In this document: positions 1-11,599 of the stretch, one piece after another
Position numbering within the stretch: the first letter of the stretch is position 1
Layout: each line of letters begins with the position of its first letter
From: Chiridota heheva
Lineage: Eukaryota > Echinodermata > Holothuroidea > Apodida > Chiridotidae
Length of the DNA: 64,000 bases
NCBI GenBank assembly: GCA_020152595.1
Contig: JAIGNY010001444.1
Location: 652,001 to 716,000 of the forward strand
Direction of reading: 5' to 3'
Made by a program: the position numbers and the translations under genes
Notes under the pieces: model-generated
What the model was told of the DNA's origin: nothing
What the model saw: only the letters and a program-made list of their open reading frames with translations
Databases searched by the model: none

Positions 1-103
1 GTTAGAATTAGGTCATTGGACCAGATTGTACATTTGTGGCATGGAAGGTAAGTATAACTCTCGTAAATATGCTTGCTACAGTAAGCGGAGTAATTTGACT
101 TAA
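1..103. repeat. Fragment of the TTACCCCGC inverted-repeat family
   Basis: This stretch matches, with substitutions, one arm of the element seen complete at 19084-19351: 'TTAGAATTAGGTCATTGGAC', then 'GCATGGAAGGTAAGTATAAC', then a decayed terminal hairpin ending near 103. It is cut by the left window edge. It lies upstream of the first visible anoctamin exon and shows that the family is dispersed. Confidence 0.6.
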
Positions 104-253
104 AATGTTGTCAATGGAGATTATTTCTTTCAGATTTTTTTGTGTAAAGTGAATTGTAGTATAGTGTTGCCACCGAATTATGTGTAAACGTTAAATGAAC
201 ATTAGATGCATGCATGTCTATAAAATAAGCATACAAAAAAAAAAAAAAATTGG

Positions 254-1037
254 TGAACAAAAATGTTTAACAATCTCCGTGAACGAAGCTGGACGGAGGT
301 TGTTTTCTCCTGCATTAGTCTGTTTGTTTGTTATGAACATATCTCAAGAACTAATGATTGGATTTTCCTTAAACTTGGGGAGTGGTTTTGTTACTGCGTA
401 AGGATGAAGTGATTACATTTTGGGAGATACATTCGAACAGGGGAAGGGCAGAAATTGAGGGGTGGGGATGTTTTGGGGTGAATTGTCTATTATCAATGCA
501 TCTCCAGAAACGATGATTGGATGTGGATAAGAAAAAAGTGATCAAAATATGGACATATTGGAACAGGAAGGGCAGAAATGAGGGGTGGTATATTTTAGTG
601 TGAGATCTTTAAGACATCAAGTTGAAGCTTTGCAATAGAATGTGCTGAACAATAAATTCATGCCTTGAAAAGAAATCCAAACAATCAATTTTGTGGACTC
701 TATGAAATTCAAATCAAGTGGTTTCTGGTAACAAAAGAAAATCAAAACAATTGGATTTTTGTATGAAAGGAACATTTTGGAATGTGAATCTTGCCTGAAT
801 AGAAACTAAGCAATGAAGGCTTAGCCGGAATAAAACTAAAAACAATAAAATCAATTGTAAGGTGGATCCTGAAGTGTTAATGCAAATGGAAATACAGATT
901 CAAAGTGAGAAAGAGTGTTTTTGGATATATTCTGTAACTTGTTGGTGGGCCTAGGATTCCTGAAGTAGATTATATTGGGGATGGGGAATGAACTGTGGGC
1001 GGAGGTATGCGCTCTACAGAATGCTAAAATTCTATTT
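254..1037 (+). repeat. Dispersed non-coding repeat, copy 1 (empty-site copy)
   Basis: This ~780-bp stretch is similar along its length to 16638-18075: an 'ATATCTCAAGAACT' block, a 'GGTTTTGTTACTGCGTAAGG' block, a 'GGGGAAGGGCAGAAATTGAG' block, and an end reading 'GCGGAGGTATGCGCTCTACA'. No reading frame is conserved. I recall closely similar repeats with a 'GCGGAGGTATGCGCTCT' end from many marine animal genomes, but cannot check this here. At 397-402 this copy lacks the insert present at 16782-17380, so it serves as an empty-site control. Confidence 0.6.
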
Positions 1038-2218
1038 TAACATGTTTCAATTACAATATAGGGCAAAATCAATTTGATAAACCCATATGGACATGAATTT
1101 AAAGAGATATTATGACTGAACGACATTAACTTTAAGTGTGCATTTATTTTAAACAACAGTTATTCTCTGAGATAATATAACACAGTCCCATAGCCAGAAT
1201 TTTCCATTGGCGGGTGTGTGTGTGTGGGAAAAGAAGGGGATGGGGGCGGAAGGTTCCTGAAGTTGAACAAATTTTCATGTGATGTAGAACTTAATACAAC
1301 AAATTATGCTTTGTACCGTTCAACTGGTTGGGGGTGCAAACACACTTCTGCTTATGTGCCTGTGATATCATATGCCATTTTTCTAATCAATTTAATGTGT
1401 AAACAATGTATGAAGGCAAACAAAGGTGGCAACCTAATTTGTGGCGTAGTTATCGAAATAACTCGACCATATGCATGAACTATGTTTATTGTTCCACGTG
1501 AAGTGCTTATACCACAGAAATGTGTTATTTTTATTGCTTGTTTATTCATCCATTTGCATGTAATCATTATCTAGAAGTTATAATACCATAATTGAAGTGT
1601 GTTTTTGACATGTGAATCATATAACATTTCTTCTTTTCAACAGTTTTTGTTTTCTTTTGTCTGTTTTATAATACACGTAAAAGCTAATGAGGGGTTATAT
1701 TTATGAAGCGTAAGTCAGACATTAGATGGTAACATAGCGTAATGTAATGCATCTTTTTATTAGAGAATATCAGTTTAAAGGTTTAACCATGTTTGCCTAT
1801 ATCTTCATAATATATTTGCATTTTCTAATCTTTAGTCTTAATTTTGTTCGTCCGTATCGTAACTATTGCAAACATAAGTACAGCTTCGTGTTCTATAATC
1901 TTAAGTTTTAATCTTGTCTTCATACTTCTTATTTATTTCTTATCTTTATGGTACTTTTTATATCTTATTTACTTCATTCTTACATTTTATGCATTTCTGT
2001 AATTTAGTTGAATTTTCATTAAAGTTTTCATGAAGAGTTTTCTAACTTGTGCTATATAAGATCAGTAATTATTCAGTATTGTTTACAGGTATGTAGACCT
2101 ACGTTAGTGTGGAGGATAGTGGTCATATAACCTGCCAATTCTAGGAGCAAGTTGTTTCCAGGGATATATGATTTAGTAGATCAAGTCTTTTCCACAACAT
2201 TTACCAGCCAGTCCTATA
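1038..2218. other. AT-rich non-coding DNA, presumed anoctamin intron
   Basis: Nothing recognisable was found. Short open frames (for example 1218-1478) have no start context, splice context or recognisable protein. The strand of the flanking gene and the absence of anoctamin-like exons suggest intronic sequence. Confidence 0.5.
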
Positions 2219-3105
2219 ATATAATGATAATAATATGACCATACTTGTATAGCACTTTTGAATATAAAGACCAAAAATACAAACATAGCATATAAACAAC
2301 AAAATAATCAAAACATAGAAAACATGGGACATAAAAGTGAAATTAATACGCAATAGAAAACACATGAGTCTTTAATGAAGATTTAAACTGGCAAGACAAG
2401 CTATTACAAAGTTCAGTTGAAACAGTAGAGTATGAGCGGTGACCATAAGAATGTGTTGATGTTGACGAACAGGCAAGATGAAACTGAGGAGGAATGGAGA
2501 TTGTGACTAAGTTCTTATTTGTGAATAAGTTCCTGAAGATATATCAGTGCAAGTCCATGAATTATTTGTATGTGAGCAAAAGAATCTGATAAATTATGTG
2601 ATGTTTGATTGTTGGCCAATGCAGTTTGCGAAGTACAGGAGTGATGTGTTCATGAGAGCAAGTAAGTGTGACTGACTAGTCTGGCAGCGATATTGAATTC
2701 CTTGTAGTTTTACGATCTAAGAATCGGGTAAGCCATACCTATTGCACTTGTCTCTACATGTTATAAAAGCATGGATGAGCATTTCAATTGATCTCTGGTC
2801 AAGAAAACTTCTAATCTGGCCAATTATATACAAAGCGTATGATGCTGAACGACATATGTTATTAACATATATACTCATCTTCAGATTGTTTTCAACAATG
2901 ATATCCAAGTTGCGTGCGCTATATGAAACAATTCCCAAGAACCTATCACTTCCTGAATCATATCAGTCCTGTCACTCACAGGAAGACATAAAGTCAGAAG
3001 ACACTTCACTTTTAGACTCCTTGAGAGGCAGAAGTACTCTTGAACAGAACCTGCAAGAAAATTTAACAAATGATTTGGAAATCTGAATTTTGCAACAAAA
3101 TACAT
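2219..3105 (-). mobile_element. L2/CR1-type LINE, 3' part, decayed
   Basis: Read on the minus strand, 2717-2938 encodes a reverse-transcriptase C-terminal segment of the L2/CR1 kind: 'NNLKMSIYVNNICRSASYAL', then 'IGQIRSFLDQRSIEMLIHAF', then '..YGLPDS'. Downstream (2690-2390) the translation continues in shifting frames through pieces resembling the usual LINE sequence after the palm, and the copy ends near 2219 in a 'GCTATACAAG...TATTATTATCATTA'-like tail typical of these LINEs. Stops and frameshifts make it inactive, and it is truncated at its 5' end near 3105. Assignment to L2/CR1 rather than another EN-containing LINE group rests on motif memory. Confidence 0.7.
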
Positions 3106-3111
3106 AACTTC

Positions 3112-4458
3112 ATGTTGAAGCCAACGAACCCCCTTCCTACTTAGATGTAGAAAGCTTAGCCTATCCTATGCTTTTAGGGTCCTCATCAACACCCAGAACC
3201 CTGTTTACAACCTCCTTAGGTACCCCAATTTCTCCAACCTCTTTGATAGGACTAAAACCCTATCCCCTCCCTTCAGCTTACGCATTAAATCAGACCTCTT
3301 CCATCTCGGCATCAACCCCATCACTCTCGGCACCTTCTCCTGGCCCACTTTTCCTCCTTGGGCCACCCCCCCTCCCTTCTGTCCACCTGGGCCTCTCCAC
3401 TCATCACAAAGCTCAAACCCATCCTAACCTCTTCATCAATCTCCACAACCAAGTCAAAGACCAACTCTCAAATTACACCTCCATCTATACTGATGGGTCC
3501 AAGGAGGGCAACAAGACAGCTGCTGCTGCGGTCATACAAGACATCACCCTTAGTAGCAGACTTCCCGACTACTCATCCATCTTTTCAGCCGAGGCTAAGG
3601 CCATTCTCCTTGCCCTCAACTTTATTGAGTACTCCCCGCTCAGCCACTTTGTTATTTTCTCCGACTCAAAGGCTGTTCTTACTTCTTTACTCAACCTTAA
3701 ATGGGATAACCTCGCATGCCACCTCCTCCTCCGCAAACTCCTTTCTCCCACCCTCTGCAGGAAAAGTATTATTTTTTTCTGGATACCCAGCCATGTTGGC
3801 ATCCCGGGTAATGACAGGGCTGATGCAGCCACTAAGCTTGCCCTCACCCTCCTCCCTGCCCCTTTTCCCAAAACCCTCTCTGACATCAAACCGCTTATCA
3901 CTTCCCTTGTTCAGGACCGCTGGCAAACCTCATGGAAGTCCCAAATTGATAACAAACTCCATGTCATCCAGCCCACAATTCCGATCAAAGCCACCATCAA
4001 CAACCTCTCTCGTATTGACAACGTTCATATTACCCGTCTTAGAATTGGTCACACTCATCTCACCCACTCCCACCTCCTTATTAGCTCCCCCCAACCCCTC
4101 TGCAACAATTGCCATTGCACCCTCACAATCCATCACGTTCTCCTTGCTTGCCCCCTGTACAACCTTCCCAGAGCTTCCCTCACTCCCTACAACTCAATTG
4201 CTGTTATCTCCTTCCTTCATCATGCCTCCCTCTACGATCATATTTAATTCTCCTCTTCCACCCCCTCTCTACTTTGTTTTTGTTTCAATCATGCACCTCC
4301 CCTCACGATCACAGCTTTCTGACCTTTTGTCCTTAAATTTTTCTCATTCTCCCCCTGTTTCCTTTACTTCCTACCTCTAGAATGATCTGACCTCTCAGGC
4401 ACAATTTGATCTTAGTTGTTGTGGTGCCGTTAAGCCATCATCAAACAAACAAACAAAC
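3112..4458 (+). mobile_element. RNase H-bearing LINE (I-group-like), 5'-truncated copy
   Basis: This is the 3' end of a non-LTR retrotransposon ending in a (CAAA)n tail at 4440-4458. It matches the copies at 11928-12322, 15443-15857 and 34450-35215. The order is end of RT region (3112-3260), RNase H domain (about 3399-3860), zinc-knuckle-like 'LCNNCHCTLTIHHVLLACPL' (about 4095-4165), 3' UTR and tail. Non-LTR elements with RNase H after RT include the I, Nimb, Ingi, R1, LOA and Tad groups. The tail fits an I/Nimb-type element, but the clade is not certain. The frame slips once between about 3390 and 3450, so this copy is defective. Confidence 0.8.
3168..4247 (+). pseudogene. LINE ORF2 C-terminal part with RNase H domain
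   Basis: This 359-codon open frame contains a complete RNase H fold signature. The first acidic residue is in 'IYTDGSKEG' (codon 109), glutamate in 'SAEAKAILLAL' (codon 142), aspartate in 'FSDSKAVL' (codon 166), histidine in 'WIPSHVGIPG' (codon 209) and the last aspartate in 'GNDRADAATK' (codon 216). A cysteine/histidine cluster 'CNNCHCTLTIHHVLLACP' follows. The apparent ATG at 3168 is not a real start: the first ~75 codons are out of frame with the true RT C-terminus, which reads 'SLSYAFRVLINTQNPVYNLL' in another frame. RNase H would degrade the RNA strand of the RNA-DNA hybrid during element copying. The antisense frames here are shadows. Confidence 0.75.
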
Positions 4459-6359
4459 TTGTAACAATGTAAAGGGAAACCAAAACAGTTTTGTTGAAAT
4501 TACCTCTGAACAGTATATTGAAACCTTGATGTACCTCATGCCCACAGAACATGGTCTATAAGAGGCCCCTAATATTTATTGTGGTGATTTCATGAATAAT
4601 AAGAAGAAGAATGGGGTTTAATGTGCAATTTTGTGTCCAGGGGTTAAAATTCAAGTTTTTCACCACAGTTCCACGGAACAGTGCTTTTTTCAAAAATAAT
4701 GTTCCTGATCAAATATCATACAGTAGATAAAAGAGCAAAATTCAGTGCTTCAAATTGGACTTTATGTACAACTTCTTTCTTTGTTAAAATGTGCTTTAGA
4801 AGAAACATAAAATATATTATAGTCAGAAGTGTTTAGAGGGTACAGTATTGATATGATAAATGTGCAATGGGTACAGTTATTATTGCGAGTCTAATAAAGT
4901 ATCTGTGTCAGCTTCACTCTCCCTGGATTTACATATTTGTGCCCAAATGACTTTTTCAACCCCTGAAAAAACTTCATCCTGGCAAGAATAGGACAAGTCA
5001 CATACTATGATCAATCTACAGTAGATAGTTACAATGAGTTACGATGACATAACACTAGGCTACCCGTGTCTTAATTCAAAACCCTGTAATTTGCAACACT
5101 GTAGTATGTACTGTATCGTATATATGAGGTAAATATGTAATGGAACCGATGGTAGTTGTTTAAGTTAAAATACTACGATGTTAATACAGTATGCACGGAA
5201 GGTATGGTACACGTGCAAGCAGCCTTTCAATGACTCACTTATGATTGATTGCTCTGGCAATGAAAAGCTTTTTCATACTTACAACAACAAAAAAGAGGTG
5301 GATTTTTCTTTTAAAACATGTTTTATTAGCAGAAACCAATTTGTTGCTGCATGTCTGAGAAACAAACACGGTTTCACAAAACAGTGATATTTGAAAAAAA
5401 GTAAAAAGTACTGTGTCCGGAACAGCAGGAATTTCAACCCAATGCGTGTGCAAAGCACTGCGTCTTTTCGGCATGGAGTCCTGGGGCTTCCTTAAGGCTA
5501 AATCCCATGGTGAAGAAGCTCTTGGATTTCAGCTATAATCATACCTTAAAATGAAACTATTCTGATTGATAAGGACCATTCATGAGCCAAACAGGACAAT
5601 TGCTTACTATGCTATCATTTTGTGTTCTGTATCCATGTAAGGTATTCATTTATGAGGTTAAATAAGATTATTAAGTTTATACAAAAACAAATATATATAC
5701 TTTTCTCATAAGGTGCAGGGCTGACCCCATGGGGCAGGATGGACCCCAGGGGCAGGGCAGACCCCCAGGGCAGGGCAGACCTCCAGGGGGCAGGGCAGGC
5801 CCACGTAGGGGCAGGCAGGCCATCCTGTAAAACAGCAAAGCTAGGGCCCTGCCACAATCATATGTCAATCCAAAGTGGTGTGAGCATGAGCTCCATGTAG
5901 GAAGATTCTTGGATTTCATATAACTTGACCATATCAATATTTTTCTGGGTGTGTAAAACATGACTTTTTTGCAACAAACTTTTGAATATGGTACCTTTGG
6001 ACAGATGGAACCCTTTCATGTTATGCAAAGCAGTACATTCATCCCATTGTTGTGGAACCCAATATATTTTCACATTCTAGTTCTTTCTGTCTAATGTAAC
6101 GGCTGAATAAGAGAGGTGGAGACTTCCAGTTTGTATTTTGTAGTTTAGTTCATTTAACATCACTTTTCATTGCTGCAGACTTAAATATAAATATTCTTGT
6201 TTTCCTTGTTCAAAATACAAAAACTAAGTATTCTTTAGTGAAGTAGTTAAAAAATCACTTAAGCTATGTACATGTAACATAAAGAATTTTAGAGTTGCAT
6301 TCATTTTTAAGAGACCTCCATTTCACAGCGAATTTCAATTTTCTCTTGTATATTCACAG
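4459..6359. other. Presumed anoctamin intron, no gene seen
   Basis: AT-rich non-coding sequence. The only distinctive part is the GC-rich imperfect repeat at 5708-5825. No exon-like segment with splice sites and anoctamin similarity was found before the acceptor at 6358-6359. Confidence 0.5.
5708..5825. repeat. GC-rich imperfect minisatellite (GGGGCAGGGCAGACC)
   Basis: About six imperfect ~15-20-bp units built on 'GGGCAGGGCAGACCCCCAGG'. The composition contrasts sharply with the AT-rich flanks. Short open frames on both strands here are products of the repeat. Confidence 0.6.
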
Positions 6360-6563
6360 TACCTTGGAAGTCTTTTGATAATGATGCAGTTTTTCGAGCA
6401 GTTTATGGAGACAGCTCTGCCATATCTGGTTTTGCGTTTTTGGAGAAAACATAAAGAAACCCCTAATGCATCCAAAAAGGATGAAGAAACTCCCAGCATG
6501 GATGATTCTGTCTTGAGTCAAGATTTTACAGCCATAGAGCAGGGCAAAATGGATGTATACCCA
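6360..6563 (+). CDS. ANO10: Anoctamin-10-like, exon (helix and cytosolic loop)
   Basis: Anoctamins (TMEM16) are dimeric membrane proteins acting as Ca2+-dependent lipid scramblases or ion channels; ANO10 is mainly intracellular. This internal exon follows an AG acceptor at 6358-6359 and ends at CCA before the donor GTAAGT. It is 204 nt and phase 0 at both ends. It encodes 68 residues: 'YLGSLLIMMQFFEQFMETAL' and 'PYLVLRFW', the end of a hydrophobic helix, then a charged loop rich in Lys/Glu (about residues 29-60), ending 'GKMDVYP'. It joins directly to '[10 protein letters not shown]' in the next exon. The helix matches the ANO10/ANO8 branch best; the loop is poorly conserved. Upstream exons lie outside the window. 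Confidence 0.85.
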
Positions 6564-6955
6564 GTAAGTAGAAATGTCTGTAAGTGTGTGCATCATTCAA
6601 ATACAATTTGAAGAATTTTGTGTACAGAATCTGCACAAGCTAGGTGAGTGGAAAATAGGTAGAAAAGTGGAGAGTGGGTGATCAGTGGAGGACTTGTTCA
6701 TGAGTACTTAAGAGGATAGATAAGGAAGCATAGTGCATGTGAGAACTTGGTTGGGAGGGAAGTAGATAGGGTTTGGTAAGTGGATATGGTAGGTGGGTAG
6801 GGTAGGTTGATGAAGAGAGTAGGTATACATTGGAATTGCAAGTGCATGTGGAGAGTAGGCTTTGTTTTCTTTCCCTTGTGATATTTTCTCTCTTATGTTG
6901 CTGTGATATTATCTCATCAGCAGAGTGAAATGGATTTTTTTTGTTCTTATTTTAG

Positions 6956-7147
6956 GGTACCTTTGATGATTATTTGGAGTTATTTCTTCAGTTTGGCTAC
7001 GTCTTTCTATTTTCTGCTGTGTATCCTCTTGCGGCAGTTTTTGCCTTGCTCAACAATATCATTGAAGTCCGCAGTGATGCGTTCAAACTCACCAAGGTAT
7101 GTCGGAGGCCATTTGGACAACAAGCTGCAGATATCGGAACCTGGCAG
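6956..7147 (+). CDS. ANO10: Anoctamin-10-like, exon (TM7-TM8, Ca2+ site)
   Basis: The 192-nt exon has acceptor TTTTAG before 6956, donor GTGAAA after 7147, and is phase 0 at both ends. The 64 residues begin '[20 protein letters not shown]' and continue '[20 protein letters not shown]' then 'DAFKL', ending 'DIGTW Q'. This is the most conserved part of the TMEM16 family. In TMEM16A the equivalents of E8, E37 and D41 of this exon, plus the residue at D5 (glutamate in TMEM16A), coordinate Ca2+ from TM7 and TM8. E8, E37 and D41 are conserved here and the first is Asp, as I recall for ANO10. This supports a Ca2+-regulated scramblase-type protein. Confidence 0.92.
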
Positions 7148-7274
7148 GTGAAAAGCAATCTTTGTATCTACTTAGATATGTGATCAATTTTTAGCATTGT
7201 TGTTGTTAACTTTATTTATAAGCATCTTGTTTGAGTTGAGAATGGTATTTCATTAATTGATTGGAAAGTCTTTG

Positions 7275-9377
7275 TTGATACAGTACCGCCCACATTAAAT
7301 TGGCCGTCGCATCGTGTATCGTGATAAAATTTCATATCGAAATCCTGAACACTTGCTAACGTTTTAACTATACAACGGTGAATCACGATTGAACGATATA
7401 TCGTAATATCATGCACCGATGATATCGTACATTCTAGCTGCACAAACGGTAATACGTAATATCGTGATTTCAACCTAAGTGCATCCAGATCCGTAAATTA
7501 AATTCGGCTCCGTTTTTTTTTATTTTCACGCTTTTTTGGTAGGTCGTAATAACGTAAATTCCTGCGTCAGTGAGTTCATATTGTGCGAGACAAAGTTTAA
7601 GAATCGATATTGTCTCGAGGTTTGCTGGACAATCTTAGTATGATTTGCCTAACGGTACTACTAGGGGTCTACGTATACACTTGCATGTAAAAATACTAGC
7701 TTAGGCTTAAAATTGTGTTGAAATATTGACACCATATATGTATAAAAATGTATTTGTTGAAATATTGACACCATATATGTATTATAAAATTTATTTTTCA
7801 CAATATGCTGCAGTCAAATTGACCTTTGTCCTCGCATATCCAAAACAAGATGGCAACAACCATTGAGTTGCACATTAAAATTGATACAAAACGGCTTATA
7901 ACTTTTGTTAAAAGCATATTTTTTCTCAGCTGTCACTGACGCAATTTAGATAATGCTAAATAGTGTCTGGCTACACGTACCCTGGCCTGAAGTGTACCAA
8001 TCATGATGGCCATGAAATCGGATGAGTCTCCCTCCCCCAAACCCTTCTAAAAGAAATAATAAAAATAGCCTACAGCGAAAATGGTGTAAAGTTTTTTTGA
8101 CACAATTTTGGTCATGATTGTCTATTTTTCATTCCAGGAAAATCTAATGTTTTCTCTCTTGTTTCTTTCTTTTTAGCGAGATAAGTATAGTTTATTCTTG
8201 TATTATTTATTTCTTTTACTTCTTTATTTACTGTTTAGCATGCTATATTTTAATAGTTTTATATCGTCTTTAATGAGTTTTCTTTGTTTTTTTTGCACAA
8301 TTTTGTTTTCATTCTTGTTGATCGCATTTCTTAACTGGCAGATCATGAATCAAAAGAATATTTCTTCTCTTCGTCTTATTGTTTACTTAAAGTATATGAG
8401 TCCATTATCCAACATTCAAGACCAAGGTTCTTGGGAATTGACCCCTTGACAGTCCCTGCTCACAGCATAAGCAATGAGAAAAGTTAATAATATTATAAGT
8501 ACAAATGTTTCGAGAGTAAAAAAATGTATTATAAAATCATATATTCATATTTTAAGAACAAGTCTGATGGAGAGGGGAGGGGGTACATTAACCCTGGGGC
8601 ATGCTCCCCCACTTTGTGTATACAAAATCCGTCCTGCGTGACAACATTTAATTTCTATAGATGTCTATGATCATTATTCTGCATGAATTTGGATGTTTTG
8701 TTTTTGTTCACATCTGAATTTGTTGTTGTACGTCCCAGGGAGAAAATACACTTATCCTACATCAGCAACTACTGTACTATATGTCACAGCTATAGATGAA
8801 ACATATCGTGCCCACCTTTTTCCCTCCAGTGTGCATTTTCAAAGCGATTTTCAGTTGAAGACAATCTGATCATGTGTACGCCTAAGGAAACTTGACTGCT
8901 CCTTCCTCAGTAATTTTGAAGAGTTGGCATAATTGCAACTAACTAATGTTCTCAATTTTAATTTTGCACCAACCACGAGATGTTACTAGGTCATAAAGTG
9001 CAATAGCTTGCCACCTAGATGATCCATGATGGGTCCCACTTGGAAATGTTTGAATGTGTCCTTGTTGCAAAAGTGCCCCTTCTAAAAATGAAACTCCCCT
9101 TTTACTTTATTTTGGGCTCAATAATTCTACTGGTGGAACATGTATGTCTATGACTTTGGAAGAACCTCCTTTCTCATTTCTTCAGATGGTATCTTATAAT
9201 TAGCCTTTATTCTGTTTTACTACTTTCCTGACATATGCAATATCTTTTTAGCAACAAAATTGCAGGACAAACTATGATAAAATACGTAAAGATTTTGGAG
9301 AATCTGAGGCTGTGATGTCACAACCAGTCTGATTTCAGTCGTTTCTATACAAATTATACCAAATTTTAAACTTAAAT
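7275..9377. repeat. Left arm of a giant foldback (inverted) repeat
   Basis: The sequence is the reverse complement, at roughly 85-90% by eye, of 14625-11600. Anchors are 'CCCACATTAAATTGG' (7290) against 'CCAATTTAATGTGGG' (14588), 'CATTCAAGACCAAGGTTCTT' (8413) against 13510, and 'GAGGCTGTGATGTCACAACC' (9305) against 11675. Its outer ~200 bp is rich in ATCG-containing motifs. No coding capacity was found. The arm sits wholly in the anoctamin intron 7148-15271. Confidence 0.85.
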
Positions 9378-11599
9378 ATCAATCCACGAAAAAGTATGGC
9401 AATAAGTGTATTGGTGAAATTCCAAGAGGAGGTGTGGGGGGTTGGACCCCCTGACCTTTCCTCTGTATTCACTCTTGGGGAATGCCCAAGCTTTGAATAC
9501 TTACATTTTAACCTTCCTGGCCACAATGAGGAGTTGCTGTATTTGCCATGCCATACCACAACACTGATTATACAAAACACACAGTGAAAAATGTTCTTTA
9601 AGCTAAGAACGTCAGATTCTTCTTAACTGTGGCGTAGTTAGCCAGGAATAGTTGTAGGAAGTCGGGGCCACAGTGCCCCTGACTTTTCCGAAAATAACAA
9701 AAATGCCCCTCAATTACTGTCTCAATAGTAGGAAACTGGCGGCTTTTGTCAGTCCCATGTACAGGAGGAATGGGTCCTCATTAGAAAAGTGTCCCTTTTA
9801 CTTAACTTTGTTGTTTAGACTCACTTTGGGATGGGGAACATATGACTTGGGAAGTGCCCCCTAAGAGGTCGTGCCAGCCCCCTTCCCCTCCTCTACACAC
9901 ACACACTTTTCAAAGCTTCCTTCACCCCTGTAACCAGGGGTGTCCCTTTAGTTGAATTCTGGCCCCGAAATCCATTGTTGTAATGTAGTAAACAACTTTC
10001 TGATTAAAAAATTGCCACAAAGTATAAATCTACCAGGTGCAGTCATGCCACTGCTTCTCAAAGGTATGAAAGTAAGGCTCCATTCCCATTCCAGGTGACC
10101 AGTGGGCCCTGTCGAAATACAATACTTGGCATGTTCCAACCCAAAATGTACTCTATATCATTGTTTCTAGAGTTATGATTGATAAAGTGGGTTCTACTTT
10201 TAAACAAGATTTGGGTAAGTTACGAATTGACATGACAGCACTAGCATATGAAAGCATTTCCCAAGGGCTACTGTAGATATAGGTAAGTAACTCCATGAAT
10301 TTCTGTTTGTCCTGGTCATTTGTGGTATCATTCATATTAGGTATCATTCTTTGTGCCATTATTTCTTGCTTCTTTGTGCCATTATTTCTTGCTTCCATCT
10401 TGTTTAAAAATGCAAATAGGCTGAATATATATATTTTTTTAAATGGTATAAAGATTTCAAAGGCTACCCACATTTTTAATTTGGTATGCAGTCTTGTAAG
10501 AGCAAGGCTTCAAACTTTTTCACTACTTAATGCATAGAAATTCAGAACATGAAAACTTTGCCCAAGGGCTACAGTAGAGGTAGATGTGTGAGTAAATCCA
10601 TGAGTTTCTGTTGTCCTGATCGTTTGTGATCTCATAGTATATGCATCATTGTTTGTGCCATCATTTCTTTCTTTTGTTTTAAGTTTCAAATAGGGTGAAT
10701 TTCTTTTTGAAATACCATATGAAGCCTTTAAAAGCTGCACACATTTTTATTTTAGTATGGAGTTTTGTAAGTGCCGGGCTGCAAACTTTTTAACTACTTT
10801 GAAAACATTCCAGAAGGGCTACCGTAGAAGTAGATCGGTGAAAGTAGTAAATCCATGAATTTCTGCTTGTGCTGCAGTGGCGGCACCCAAATTTTGGTCA
10901 TAGAGTGGGGGTAGACAAGAGAGGGCCAATTTTTTTCATAGGAAAAAAAAAAGCCTTTACATCGATCAAAATATGTCACTTTACAAACTTTTCTGGTGGG
11001 GCAAGTGGAGGGGGGGGGGGGAAAGGGGGTGGGGAGTGATCTTATGTGTGTGGGGAGCAATCTTGTGAGGGGGAAACGATCTCGTGGGGGAGGGATGCAG
11101 CCACTGTTGTCCTGGTCTTATTTCTACTACATACAGCAGTGATTGAGATATAATTTCTTTCTTCCATGATTCATCTTTTGAAATTGCAAAATAGGTTATT
11201 GTTTTAAGTGAAATATTAACAGAATACGGAGGCTACACACATTTTTAATATAGTACGGAGTCTTGTAAGTGCAAGAGTCTTCAAATGTTTTCAACACCTA
11301 ATTGCATTGAAAATAGTTTTTCAGAAAAAGTAGACGAAATAACTTTTGCATTCGTAAGAATACATCACACAGCTAATTAATAAGCAGAAAATCATTTATT
11401 TTTAGTCTGAACTTGGTTTACTACTGTCTCGACCCGACAAATACTGTAGTTGAAAATCTTGTCTCATGTGTACTGAAGTAAGAGCTTTAAAAGATTAGTT
11501 CAGGTGTTAAGCAAGTCCATCTTATATGAAAGAGGACTTCAAAAGAAACAAATTGGTGAAAGAAAGCATTCAAAATTCTTATTCAGTTCAGGAGATATT
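9378..11599. repeat. Central spacer of the foldback with diverged tandem repeats
   Basis: The spacer holds three diverged ~270-300-bp tandem units (about 10140-10540, 10550-10800, 10810-11310). Shared blocks are 'GGGCTACAGTAGAGGTAGAT', 'AATCCATGAATTTCTG', 'TTTGTGCCATTATTTCTTGC' and 'ACACATTTTTAATTTAGTA...GTCTTGTAAGTGCAAG'. No open frame resembles a known protein. The third unit contains a guanine run (11006-11036). Confidence 0.65.
11006..11036 (+). other. Guanine-run tract with G-quadruplex potential
   Basis: The + strand has a run of 12 Gs followed by AAA, then GGGGG, T and GGGG. This is enough for a four-stacked-run quadruplex, on the sense strand of the anoctamin transcript. Function is not implied. 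Confidence 0.5.

Noticed and set aside
3569-4136. Minus-strand open frames under the LINE RNase H
   Set aside because: Antisense shadows of the + strand RNase H frame, which shows all catalytic residues.
8198-8449. Hydrophobic 83-codon frame suggesting a membrane protein
   Set aside because: Composed of T-rich sequence within the left foldback arm. The matching right arm has a broken frame.
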